DNA of 64,000 bases from Mariluticola halotolerans (GTDB lineage Bacteria; Pseudomonadota; Alphaproteobacteria; Rhizobiales; Devosiaceae): NCBI RefSeq assembly GCF_021611515.1, contig NZ_CP090960.1:2958001-3022000 (forward strand), written 5' to 3'. Positions 55,661-63,453 of this stretch are shown one piece after another. The notes below the pieces were generated by a model that was not told the origin of the DNA, ran no database searches, and saw only the letters and a list, made by a program, of their open reading frames with translations. Every line of letters begins with the position of its first letter. The stretch's first letter is position 1. A program made the position numbers and the translations under genes.

Positions 55661-56299
55661 GTGATCCAGTTGATTGCCCCTGAATTTCATAATGTATTTT
55701 CTAGGGATATAGAGGCGATGCAACGTCTCAGATATCGCATATTCAATGACCGTCTCGGCTGGAAGGTATCGACTGAGCACGGTCGCGAAGTCGACGTGTT
55801 TGATGATCTGAAGCCACATTATCTTCTGCTGCGCAGCGAGTATGGCAGCGTGGATGGTTGTGTCCGCCTGCTACCATCGACCGGTCCGAACATGCTGCGC
55901 GATGTGTTCTCGGTTCTCCTTGATGGCAAGGACGCTCCCAATCAGCCGGATATCTGGGAAAGTAGCCGTTTTGCCCTGGATATTCACGAGGGTTCGGCAG
56001 GCGGGCCAGGAGGGCTCGCCGAGGGCACCTATGAGCTCTTTGCCGGCGTACTTGAGTTTGGCCTAGCAAAGAATCTGAAGCGCATCGTGACTGTCACCGA
56101 CACACGTATGGAGCGCATCCTGCGCCGGGCCGGATGGCGTCTTGAGCGCCTAGGCGAACCCAAGGAGATCGGGTCGACACGCGCTGTCGCCGGCTATCTG
56201 GAAGTGTCGCAGGCAGTGCTCGAATGCGTTCGTAGCGCAGGTGGGCTGGGTGCACCCGTACTGTGGGCGCCCCTCATGTCCACTGCGGCGCGAGCCTGA
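55661..56299 (+). CDS. traI1: LuxI-type acyl-homoserine lactone synthase (TraI-like)
   Basis: 212 residues. The invariant residues of LuxI enzymes are present: Arg in RLRYRIFNDRLGWKV with Phe and Trp, E-x-D-x-(F/V)D in GREVDVFDDL, and Arg and Glu in WESSRFALDI. It makes an acyl-homoserine lactone signal. It probably forms an operon with the FseA-like gene 35 bases downstream and is under the LuxR-type regulator through the lux box. Symbol by analogy to ICEMlSym(R7A). Confidence 0.9.
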   Translation: MIQLIAPEFHNVFSRDIEAMQRLRYRIFNDRLGWKVSTEHGREVDVFDDLKPHYLLLRSEYGSVDGCVRLLPSTGPNMLRDVFSVLLDGKDAPNQPDIWESSRFALDIHEGSAGGPGGLAEGTYELFAGVLEFGLAKNLKRIVTVTDTRMERILRRAGWRLERLGEPKEIGSTRAVAGYLEVSQAVLECVRSAGGLGAPVLWAPLMSTAARA

Positions 56300-56334
56300 C
56301 GATCTCTGTTCTGAACAGCGATTGCGTTGGTTCC

Positions 56335-57136
56335 ATGGACCTTTCCGACATCATTGCTGATCGCCCGGATTGGCGGGATGAAAAGGCGTATGCCTACACC
56401 GTCCGGTTGACCCGCCGTGGATGGGCCTGGGAGTTTCTCAGGCGCAACGGCGCCTTCCAGCGTGATCTCAAAGCCGCACTGGAGCATGCTGATGTTCAAA
56501 ATGAAGGAGCAGCCATCACTATTGTCAAATCACCACTCGATCTGACGAAGTGGGGTGTCATGTTTCGCGACATCGTTGAGCGTGGACGCGGACGTTTTTT
56601 GGTGTCCGCGGACATGCGCGTCCGTTCTTCCGGTGCGGGCGGAGAATGCATGTAGAGAAACTGCTTCGGCTTTTGATCTTACCAGTCTGAAATGCAGCGT
56701 GGCGGTGTTGCAGCTCGAGGACGGCCGGCAGCAGGTTTTGCTGCAGGGCAGGGGTGGAAATCTTCAACTCGCGGTCTACGGCGGAGATATCCTGTCGCCA
56801 TCTCTACTGTGCGTGAATGCGATTTCGCCTGCACAGAACCTGAAACAACGCCTCTGGGCATTGGAATGCCTCAACAGGATTTGGGCGAATGAGAGTTTGC
56901 CTGAAAGGTTGTTCGCGCCCGAGCCGCGCGGTGATCGTTTGCGCTTTGTCCTCAGGGCGTTGGACGGCGCACTTGATCGTGCATCTCATCAGGATATCGC
57001 ATCGGCGTTGCTGGGAGAGCGTCGGGTGCGTCTGGATTGGGGGGATCCCGGCAATCATTTGCGGGACCGTATCCGTCGCGCGATCAAACGCGGTCGCGCC
57101 TTGATGAATAGGGGTTATCTGGGACTTCTCGACTGA
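56335..57136 (+). CDS. fseA: FseA-like excision activator encoded in two frames (programmed +1 frameshift proposed)
   Basis: Frame 1 from 56335 gives MDLSDIIADRPDWRDEKAYA, then GWAWEFLRRNGAF, the DUF6499-type N-terminus, and ends at 56655. The DUF2285 C-terminus lies in the next frame and ends at 57136. A TTT-C at 56563-56566 within KWGVMF is the same site type that fuses msi172 and msi171 in ICEMlSym(R7A), where tRNA-Phe slips from UUU to UUC. The fused product would be 266 residues and would activate the rdfS gene. A sequencing error or a broken gene is the alternative. Confidence 0.8.
56563..56566 (+). other. Proposed +1 slip site UUU-C
   Basis: The frame-1 Phe codon TTT in TGGGGTGTCATGTTTCGC is followed by C. 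Shifting one base reads F-A-T-S-L-S-V-D-A-D-V-F-W, which restores the DUF2285 part. It sits in the conserved WGxxF motif. Confidence 0.75.
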
Positions 57137-57168
57137 GAATTTTTACTTGCGCTCAGGTAAGAGCCAGT

Positions 57169-57465
57169 CTAGTCGGCGAATAGTTCCTTGTAGCCGGTAT
57201 TCGCAATCCAGTTTGCGCGTTCGAGATGACTTTGAACGGACTTTCTTGCGCGATCCGGTTCACTCAATGGGTCGATGCCAAGGATGACCGCCGCCATTTC
57301 GTCCTCGCTTGCCGCATCGGCAGCAGCGTCCAATAGCCTCATATAGATCGTGAAATGTGCATCGTCATAGTCGGTGAGTGTGTCCGACCACGGCACTTCG
57401 TCCGCAATGTGCGGATTTGTTTCGGCTAGTTGCATATGCCCCCACGGCGTTTCATGCTTTCGCAT
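57169..57465 (-). CDS. qseM: QseM-like antiactivator (DUF2285)
   Basis: 98 residues. DUF2285-like segment LDAAADAASEDEMAAVILGI and ARKSVQSHLERANWIANTGY. It is similar in type to the C-terminal part of the FseA-like protein. In ICEMlSym(R7A) QseM binds both TraR and FseA and blocks them. It is divergent from a QseC-like regulator, as in that system. A start at 57435 (MQLAETNP) is an alternative. Confidence 0.8.
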   Translation of the reverse strand: MRKHETPWGHMQLAETNPHIADEVPWSDTLTDYDDAHFTIYMRLLDAAADAASEDEMAAVILGIDPLSEPDRARKSVQSHLERANWIANTGYKELFAD

Positions 57466-57538
57466 GTTCCATTGCTTTTAAAACAAAACATCGCGGTATC
57501 AAAGCTTTCCGGATTCATTTGTCCGACTATAACGAATG

Positions 57539-57566
57539 GGAACGATCATTCCTAGAACGATCGTTC
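57539..57566. promoter_or_regulatory. Paired palindromic operators between qseM and qseC
   Basis: GGAACGATCATTCC at 57539-57552 and the perfect palindrome GAACGATCGTTC at 57555-57566 share the GAACGATC core and are 16 bases apart centre to centre. They are probable sites for the QseC-like repressor. Confidence 0.7.
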
Positions 57567-57588
57567 CGAAACTTGTTCCTATTTCGTC

Positions 57589-57804
57589 ATGGATCTCAAA
57601 GAGGTCATGGCGATCAACATGCGTCGTTTGCGCCATGATCAAAACCTGACGCAGGAAGAACTGGCAGCCCGGGCAGGGCTCAGCATGCGCTATCTGGGAT
57701 CGATCGAACGGGCCCGGGTTTCGGCAAGTGTCACGGTTCTGGGCCAGTTGGCGAAGGCTCTGGGCGTTGAGCCCTGCGAGTTAATCAAGCAGTCGAAGCG
57801 ATAG
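57589..57804 (+). CDS. qseC: QseC-like HTH repressor
   Basis: 71 residues, an XRE/Cro-type fold: MRRLRHDQNLTQEELAARAG, MRYLGSIERARVSASVTVLG. In the Mesorhizobium ICE, QseC controls the qseM-qseC switch through paired operators, and two palindromes lie just upstream here. It is divergent from qseM with about 120 bases between. Confidence 0.8.
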   Translation: MDLKEVMAINMRRLRHDQNLTQEELAARAGLSMRYLGSIERARVSASVTVLGQLAKALGVEPCELIKQSKR

Positions 57805-58227
57805 CATAAGCTTCCTTTCTCGGGATTTCTGTGTTTTGGCCGGGCGCCCGCCCTCACTTCGTTCGGTCGCCGGGCTCTATTCCGCTCAACCCGCGTAGCG
57901 AGCTTGAGCTCCACGGAGTCCGCAAATGCGGTCTCCGCCCATCCGGGTGACGATCCCTGGCGCAAGGCCCGAAGCATTCGCTTCGGGAGGAGGCCGCCGG
58001 CTGATGCCGGCGCGGTCTGTTTTTTAGCTTTCCCCTGTCCGGTGGGGGGCGGTCGGCCCTTATAGCCCCGAGCGGTCACGCCGCAACCGCTTCGGCTTTT
58101 TGTCCGTTTAGGGCGTCTTTGTTCTCCTACCAAAGCCATTGCGCCGCGCCTTTAAGGCTCGGGGCTGCCGGGCCTCTTTCGCCCCCCACCTCGGGGGGAA
58201 AGCGGCGAGGGAACGGAGAGCGCGGCC
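57805..58227. other. GC-rich gap, no gene seen
   Basis: About 420 bases between qseC and ardA, with no convincing reading frame. It has many short GC-rich inverted repeats of the kind usual in ICE intergenic regions. Confidence 0.55.
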
Positions 58228-58776
58228 ATGACAGAGACCAATCAGCAGACTTTGAAACAAGCAGCAGCTACCGGGCCGCGCATCTATGTGGCCTGTCTGG
58301 CGGCCTACAATAACGGCTATTTGCACGGGCGCTGGATCAATGCCGACCAAGACCCGGACGATATGCGCACCGAGATTGCAGACATGCTCAAAGCCTCGCC
58401 CATTCCCGGCGCCGAGGAATGGGCCATCCATGATTATGAAGGCTTCGAGGGTGCGGAACTCTCCGAATATACCGGCATCGACAAGGTGGCCGAATTAGCC
58501 GCGTTCATTTCTGAGCATAGCGAGTTGGGCGGCAGACTGCTCAACCATTTCAGCGGCGATATCGATCAGGCGCGATCAGCTTTTGACGATTATGCGGGCT
58601 GCTTCAAGTCCTTGGCCGATTATGCCCAAGCCCTGACCGAAGACGCCACCGACATTCCGCCAACCCTTGTCCATTACATCGATTACGAGGCGATGGCCCG
58701 TGACATGGAGTTGAACGGGGACGTCTTCACCATCGCACTCGGATTTGAAGACGTGCACGTCTTCTGGTCGCGGTGA
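58228..58776 (+). CDS. ardA: Antirestriction protein ArdA
   Basis: 182 residues, strongly acidic. IYVACLAAYNNGYLHGRWIN, EEWAIHDYEGFEG and NGDVFTIALGFEDVHVFWSR are ArdA signatures. It mimics B-form DNA and inhibits type I restriction enzymes, protecting the element when it enters a new host. It starts the ardA-parB segment. Confidence 0.92.
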   Translation: MTETNQQTLKQAAATGPRIYVACLAAYNNGYLHGRWINADQDPDDMRTEIADMLKASPIPGAEEWAIHDYEGFEGAELSEYTGIDKVAELAAFISEHSELGGRLLNHFSGDIDQARSAFDDYAGCFKSLADYAQALTEDATDIPPTLVHYIDYEAMARDMELNGDVFTIALGFEDVHVFWSR

Positions 58777-58786
58777 GGGCAGGGCG

Positions 58787-59047
58787 ATGACCAAAACCCC
58801 GCTTACCGAACCCACCCCCTTGGGCGATCAAATGCTGATCGCCGGTATTGCGCCGATCACGGCGCATGACCGGCTGATGCTCCGTGCCGCCGCTCCTATC
58901 CTGCCGAAACGCAATCCCGATGCCGCACAGAAACCGTGTGATTTCGGCCTGTTCGATCTCGACGACCGCGACCAGTGCGACCTGATCGATTTTCTCCGCG
59001 CCACAGAACCCGGCGCACCCACCCCCGACCCCCTACAGGAGGACTAA
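58787..59047 (+). CDS. Conserved ICE hypothetical protein
   Basis: 86 residues, acidic, unrecognised. It has LIAGIAPITAHDRLMLRAAA and CDFGLFDLDDRDQCDLIDFL, and a Pro-rich end. It lies between ardA and parB, with 10 and 2 base gaps, so it belongs to that operon. The ATG at 58787 follows the ardA stop. A function is not known. Confidence 0.6.
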   Translation: MTKTPLTEPTPLGDQMLIAGIAPITAHDRLMLRAAAPILPKRNPDAAQKPCDFGLFDLDDRDQCDLIDFLRATEPGAPTPDPLQED

Positions 59048-59049
59048 CC

Positions 59050-60762
59050 ATGGAACTTGCTCATATCCCCTTCGATCAATTGAATGTCTCGCCCCTCAAT
59101 ATGCGCCATGCGCGCAAAGCCCCGGATATCTCCGATATCCTGCCATCGATCCGCGCCAAGGGCGTCCAGCAGCCCTTGCTTGTCCGCAAGAACGGCAGCG
59201 GATATGAGATCGTCGCCGGGCGGCGGCGGTTCTTCTCGCTCAAGACCATTGCCAAGGAAGGCGCACAAGTCGAGCCGGTGCCCTGCGCGGTCATGGCCGA
59301 GGGCGATGACGCGGCGGCGCTGGAGGCGTCTCTGATCGAGAATGTCGCCCGGCTCGACCCCGACGATATGGCCCGCTATGAAACCTTTGCCCGGCTGGTG
59401 AAGGAAGGCCGCAGTGTCGAGGATATCGCCAATACATTCGGCGTCACCGAGATCATGGTCAAGCGCGCCTTGGCCCTTGGCAATCTTCTGCCCGATATCC
59501 GCGAGGCTTATCGAAACGAGGAGATCGACGACCAGACGATCCGGCAATTGACCCTCGCCAGCGAAGCGCAGCAGGCAGAATGGTGGGCGTTGTTCAGCGA
59601 TCCTGAGCAACGTGCCCCACGCGGCTGGCAGCTGAAACAATGGCTGTTCGGAGGTGAGATCAAATCCGATGTCGCCCTGTTCTCGCTTGAGAACTACACC
59701 GGCGAAATCGTCACCGATCTGTTCGGAGAAGGTGGGCTATTTGCCGATACCGAACAGTTCTGGGCTTTGCAGAATGCCGCCATTGCCGAGAAGCGCGAGG
59801 CGCTGATCAAAGCTGGATGGGATGATGTCATTGTCCTTGATGCCGGTGACATGTTCCACACTTGGGACCATGTCAAAACCCCGAAGAAGGAAGGCGGGCG
59901 TATCTATGTCGAGGTCCGCACCAATGGCGAGGTCATCTTCCATGAAGGGTTCATTACTCGCAAGGAACACGACAAGCGCTCGCGCAAACTGGCGGCGGGC
60001 GATGAGGCAGACGATGCCGAACAGACCGCCCGCCCCGAACTGACCGCCGCCGCCCAGAACTATGTGGAACTGCATCGCCACGCCGCCGTGCGCCATGCTT
60101 TGCTCGGCCAACCGCAACTCGCTTTGCGTCTGACCGTGGCGCATATGATCGGCGGGTCGGCTTTGTGGCGGACTCAGGCTGAACCGCAAAAGGCCGACAA
60201 GGAAGCGACCGCCGAAAGCCTCGCCAAATCGAAGGCCCAAGCGGCATTCGAGGCCGAGCGCACCGAAATCCTCAAACTGCTTGGTATGGCCGAGCATGGG
60301 CATTCGGTGGTCCGGTCCAATGGCGATGACTATCGCGTCGGCACACTTCTGGTGACCCTATTGAAGCTATCCGATGATGAAGTCATGCGCATCCTGACCT
60401 TTGTGATGGCCGAAACCCTGCAAGCAGGCACATGCGTTATCGAGCAGATCGGCAATCACCTCAATGTCGATATGGGCGCGGTCTGGGAGCCGGATGACGC
60501 CTTCTTCGACCTGGTCCGCGACAAGAGCGCAATCAATGCGATGCTCAAGCACGTAGGCGGCAAGGCAGTGGCGGATGGCAATGTCAGCGCAACGGCCAAG
60601 GTGCAAAAGAAGATCATCAGGGACTTCCTGACTGGCGAGGGCCGCGAGAAAAAGACCGGTTGGCTGCCCAAATTCATGGCTTTCCCATTCGCCGCTTACA
60701 CCAAGGGCGGAGCCGGAAAGCTCACTGAAAACGCCCGCACCGCCAATCAGATTACCGGCTGA
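59050..60762 (+). CDS. ParB/RepB/Spo0J-like ICE protein
   Basis: 570 residues, from an ATG with AGGAGG. The N-terminal ParB nuclease-like domain (about 5-95: QPLLVRKNGSGYEIVAGRRR, ASLIENVARLDPDDMARYE) and the HTH VEDIANTFGVTEIMVKRALA are clear. The long C-terminal half is specific to ICE forms. Members are thought to aid element maintenance or transfer. Its role is not shown. Confidence 0.85.
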   Translation: MELAHIPFDQLNVSPLNMRHARKAPDISDILPSIRAKGVQQPLLVRKNGSGYEIVAGRRRFFSLKTIAKEGAQVEPVPCAVMAEGDDAAALEASLIENVARLDPDDMARYETFARLVKEGRSVEDIANTFGVTEIMVKRALALGNLLPDIREAYRNEEIDDQTIRQLTLASEAQQAEWWALFSDPEQRAPRGWQLKQWLFGGEIKSDVALFSLENYTGEIVTDLFGEGGLFADTEQFWALQNAAIAEKREALIKAGWDDVIVLDAGDMFHTWDHVKTPKKEGGRIYVEVRTNGEVIFHEGFITRKEHDKRSRKLAAGDEADDAEQTARPELTAAAQNYVELHRHAAVRHALLGQPQLALRLTVAHMIGGSALWRTQAEPQKADKEATAESLAKSKAQAAFEAERTEILKLLGMAEHGHSVVRSNGDDYRVGTLLVTLLKLSDDEVMRILTFVMAETLQAGTCVIEQIGNHLNVDMGAVWEPDDAFFDLVRDKSAINAMLKHVGGKAVADGNVSATAKVQKKIIRDFLTGEGREKKTGWLPKFMAFPFAAYTKGGAGKLTENARTANQITG

Positions 60763-61470
60763 CCGGGGGAGGCGGGGCGCGAACCTCTCACCCATGCGGG
60801 AGGTTCCGCGCCCCGTCGAGCGGTTCGGATGATCGACAAAGACACCCCGCGCCTTGTGGCGCGGGGTTTTGACTGCCTGCGGTATGACGGATGGGCCAAG
60901 ACTGTTGCTTGCTGATCGGGCACCCGGACAAGGTCGGCCGCTGATCTCATGTGCTGGACTTATGGGGCGATGACAGCGATGAGATTGAGGTCTCCGCTAT
61001 GTCGTCACTGCGGTTCCACTCACTCCGCCATCCGTTTTTGCAAACCCCGGTAACATCCAAATGCGGAATTGGGCGTCTGCCTTGTCCCCTGACGGTTGCG
61101 ATCCATTGGTCTGAGGGCGGCACCCGAAACACACCCTCGAAAGCTCTCCCCGCTCATCACATCACCGCGTTCGTCTGCCACTCCTTCTCCTTGAAACCCG
61201 TTCCGCCTGGCACCCGTCCCCTTTGGCTTTGCTTGTCGGACCTATGGCGAACGGCGGTCGGATGAAACTGCCGCTGGCGCGGTTTTTTCCCCGTCCGCCA
61301 AAAGGGCGGACTTCCTCGCGGGACGCTGCGCTTTCAAAAAACCGCTTCGCGGCAGTCCTACGCTTCGCTGCGGCCTTATCGGGTTCACCCGCCCGGCGCC
61401 CGCCATTGTCGGTCCCGCGTCAGCCACAGGGGATGGTCCCCGAGGCAACAAACGACAAGGAGACAGTAAA
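60763..61470. other. Large gap after parB with strong inverted repeats
   Basis: About 700 bases, no convincing gene. An imperfect 14-15 bp inverted repeat (GGGGCGCGAACCTC at 60774 pairing with GAGGTTCCGCGCCCC) lies just after parB. A terminator stem ACCCCGCG..CGCGGGGT with TTTT lies at 60844-60869. The frame 60951-61265 is not convincing. Confidence 0.6.
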
Positions 61471-61797
61471 ATGGCACAGGCACTTGGATATGTGACGAAG
61501 AACCAGAACGGCGCTTTCGAAGGCACACTTTCGATGATGAGCCTTAGGAAAAAGATCAGCATCCAACCCAACCGGGCCAAGGAAAGCGACGCCCAGCCCG
61601 ACTTTCGGGTCTATACCGAGGACCGCGTGGAAATCGGTGGCGGCTGGAACCGGACCGGCAAAGTCAGCGGCAACGATTACGTCTCACTGACCTTCGCCGC
61701 CCCCGAATTCGGGCCGCACAAGATCTACGCCAATCTCGGCCGCGCCGCCGGACAGGACGATGAAGACGTTATGGCGATCCTCTGGAACCCGAACTAA
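61471..61797 (+). CDS. DUF736 family protein
   Basis: 108 residues with the ATG preceded by AAGGAGACAGTAAA. MAQALGYVTKNQNGAFEGTL and the C-terminal DEDVMAILWNPN are typical of DUF736, which is found on conjugative elements of alphaproteobacteria. Function unknown. A terminator follows. Confidence 0.85.
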   Translation: MAQALGYVTKNQNGAFEGTLSMMSLRKKISIQPNRAKESDAQPDFRVYTEDRVEIGGGWNRTGKVSGNDYVSLTFAAPEFGPHKIYANLGRAAGQDDEDVMAILWNPN

Positions 61798-61812
61798 GGC
61801 CTCCATACCAAG

Positions 61813-61840
61813 CCCTCGCGCCGCAAGGCGCGGGGGTTTT
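61813..61840 (+). terminator. Terminator after the DUF736 gene
   Basis: CCCTCGCGCC-gcaa-GGCGCGGGGG with TTTT after it, 15 bases beyond the stop. Confidence 0.8.
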
Positions 61841-62019
61841 CGCTTTCAGTTTCCAGTTCTTCTGACCTCAAATCCGGCGAAAACTCGACCTTGAGTTTTC
61901 GCCAGTCCTTTTCTGGCTCTTGTTCTCCAATGCTGGCCGACATCGGAGCAGCTTTCCTTTGACTCTCAAGAACATCGAGACCGTGGCGCGCTCCTGAAAA
62001 TCGCAAAACAGGAGCGAAC

Positions 62020-62241
62020 ATGACCGAACTTGACCCGCCTTGGGAGGATGAGGCGCCGTTCCTGACGACCAAGGAAGCGGCCCGCTATCTGCGCCTCAAG
62101 CCCAATACTTTGGAGAAGCTCCGCGTCTATGGCGGCGGACCGATCTATCGCAAACATGGCCGTCATGTGCGGTATCACATCGATGATCTGAACGACTGGT
62201 CGAACCTCAGAAAGAAGGATTCGACCGCCGATGACCGGTAA
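62020..62241 (+). CDS. rdfS: RdfS-like excisionase
   Basis: 73 residues. HTH_17 fold: LTTKEAARYLRLKPNTLEKL followed by GGGPIYRKHGRHVRYHIDDL and NDW. RdfS is the recombination directionality factor of ICEMlSym(R7A) and is activated by FseA. The ATG has AGGAGCGAAC. It overlaps the next gene by 11 bases. The order rdfS-DUF2840-traF-rlxS matches the Mesorhizobium ICE type. Confidence 0.85.
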   Translation: MTELDPPWEDEAPFLTTKEAARYLRLKPNTLEKLRVYGGGPIYRKHGRHVRYHIDDLNDWSNLRKKDSTADDR

Positions 62242-62701
62242 CAGTTTTACGCGGGTCGAACTCGCCTTCTATCCTGAACATCTCAATTACTGGCTGCGTT
62301 TCGGCAAACCCACTGACCGGATCGAACTCGACAAACGTCGTTCGCTCGCCGTGTTCGAGCCGGGCCAGGTCTTCGGCTATGTGCGCTGGTCGGCCAATGA
62401 ATATGGAACTCAGGATTGGCGTCTGACGATCCTAGAAGCTCAGGAACCTCACATTATGCTGAGCCGCGTTCAGGGTGTATCACCCGGCGTCGAGGTGTTG
62501 CTTTTGGTGAGGGGAAAAGGTCCGGCCAAACGCTGTTTGGCCGTGCTGGACAAGCTGGAAGCAGATGGCTTTGCGCTCGAAGATGTATCGCCATCCTACT
62601 ACCGGCATGTGCATGTACGGCTTTCCGCCAATCGCAAAATCCGGTCCTATTCCCATGACCAGCATAAGGCGCATCTGGCGGTAAAACAGGTGCGGTCATG
62701 A
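62231..62701 (+). CDS. DUF2840 family ICE protein
   Basis: 156 residues: FTRVELAFYPEHLNYWLRFG, FGYVRWSANEYGTQDWRLTI, and a basic end. It lies between rdfS and traF, overlapping both by a few bases, as in other alphaproteobacterial ICEs. Function unknown. Confidence 0.82.
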   Translation: MTGNSFTRVELAFYPEHLNYWLRFGKPTDRIELDKRRSLAVFEPGQVFGYVRWSANEYGTQDWRLTILEAQEPHIMLSRVQGVSPGVEVLLLVRGKGPAKRCLAVLDKLEADGFALEDVSPSYYRHVHVRLSANRKIRSYSHDQHKAHLAVKQVRS

Positions 62702-63201
62702 GGATCGGAGCGCTGGCAATGACCGTCATTTCAGCAACAGTTCTCATGTCTGCGACTCTGATCGAACTGCCGAAAAAGCTCGTCTACAATGGGTCATCAA
62801 GCTCCCGGATCGGCTTCTACTGGATCGACGAGGGGCCGATAGAATTGGGTGATTTCGTGCTGATATACGCGCCGGAAAACGCACGAGAACTGATCGAAAC
62901 ACGGCACTATCTGCCGCCGAATGTGCCCTTGATCAAACGTGTTGTCGGTATCGGTGGCGACGAAATCTGCCGTCATGGGCGCAATATTTCGGTCAACGGG
63001 ATCGGTATGGGCGTTGCCAAATCCGAAGACCTTTTCGGGCGTCCATTGCCTGTTTGGCAGGGTTGCAGAACCCTCGATGCCGGTCGGATATTCGTTCTCA
63101 ACTTCCATCCGGATTCCTTCGACGGGCGATATTTCGGGCCGATTGATCGGTCGCTGATTATCGGTCGTGCCACTTGGATTGGGCGGCTTGCGTTCTTTTG
63201 A
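62698..63201 (+). CDS. traF: TraF, S26 family conjugal transfer peptidase
   Basis: 167 residues. A membrane/signal segment (about 4-22) then the S26 fold: catalytic Ser in SSSRIGFYWIDEG, Lys in PLIKRVVGIGGDEI, and GCRTLDAGRIFVLN. It processes the pilin of the mating-pore. Its start overlaps the DUF2840 stop by 4 bases. Confidence 0.87.
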   Translation: MRIGALAMTVISATVLMSATLIELPKKLVYNGSSSSRIGFYWIDEGPIELGDFVLIYAPENARELIETRHYLPPNVPLIKRVVGIGGDEICRHGRNISVNGIGMGVAKSEDLFGRPLPVWQGCRTLDAGRIFVLNFHPDSFDGRYFGPIDRSLIIGRATWIGRLAFF

Positions 63202-63453
63202 GGTCCAGTGTGGTCCAGCGATCAGTAGGGTTTGGAGCGGGAAGGGGGGCTGAGGCGGCGGAGGGCAAGATAAAAGGGGGTGGTGCAATCCACCCCTAAC
63301 TCATTGTCTGCACATCCAAACAGGTTGCACACGGGCCAAAGTGCCATGTGCAGGAGAAAGGGTATAAGCGATTGATTGTGAACAGGAATATGTGGTGCAA
63401 ACCGGAATTGGCCACCCCATGCTTTTGGTGTGAGCCCCAATCGGTCAATACCC
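63202..63453. other. Candidate origin of transfer (oriT) region
   Basis: About 250 bases between traF and the relaxase gene. A perfect inverted repeat GGGGTGG-tgcaat-CCACCCC lies at 63277-63296. In this ICE type the relaxase gene is preceded by oriT, so this gap is the natural place. Confidence 0.5.

Noticed and set aside
56335-57136. Broken (frameshifted) pseudogene
   Set aside because: The shift falls exactly at a UUU-C site of the type known for the FseA family, and both parts are otherwise intact and well conserved in composition.
60951-61265. Protein-coding gene on the plus strand
   Set aside because: It has no ribosome site, odd composition and no recognisable domain.
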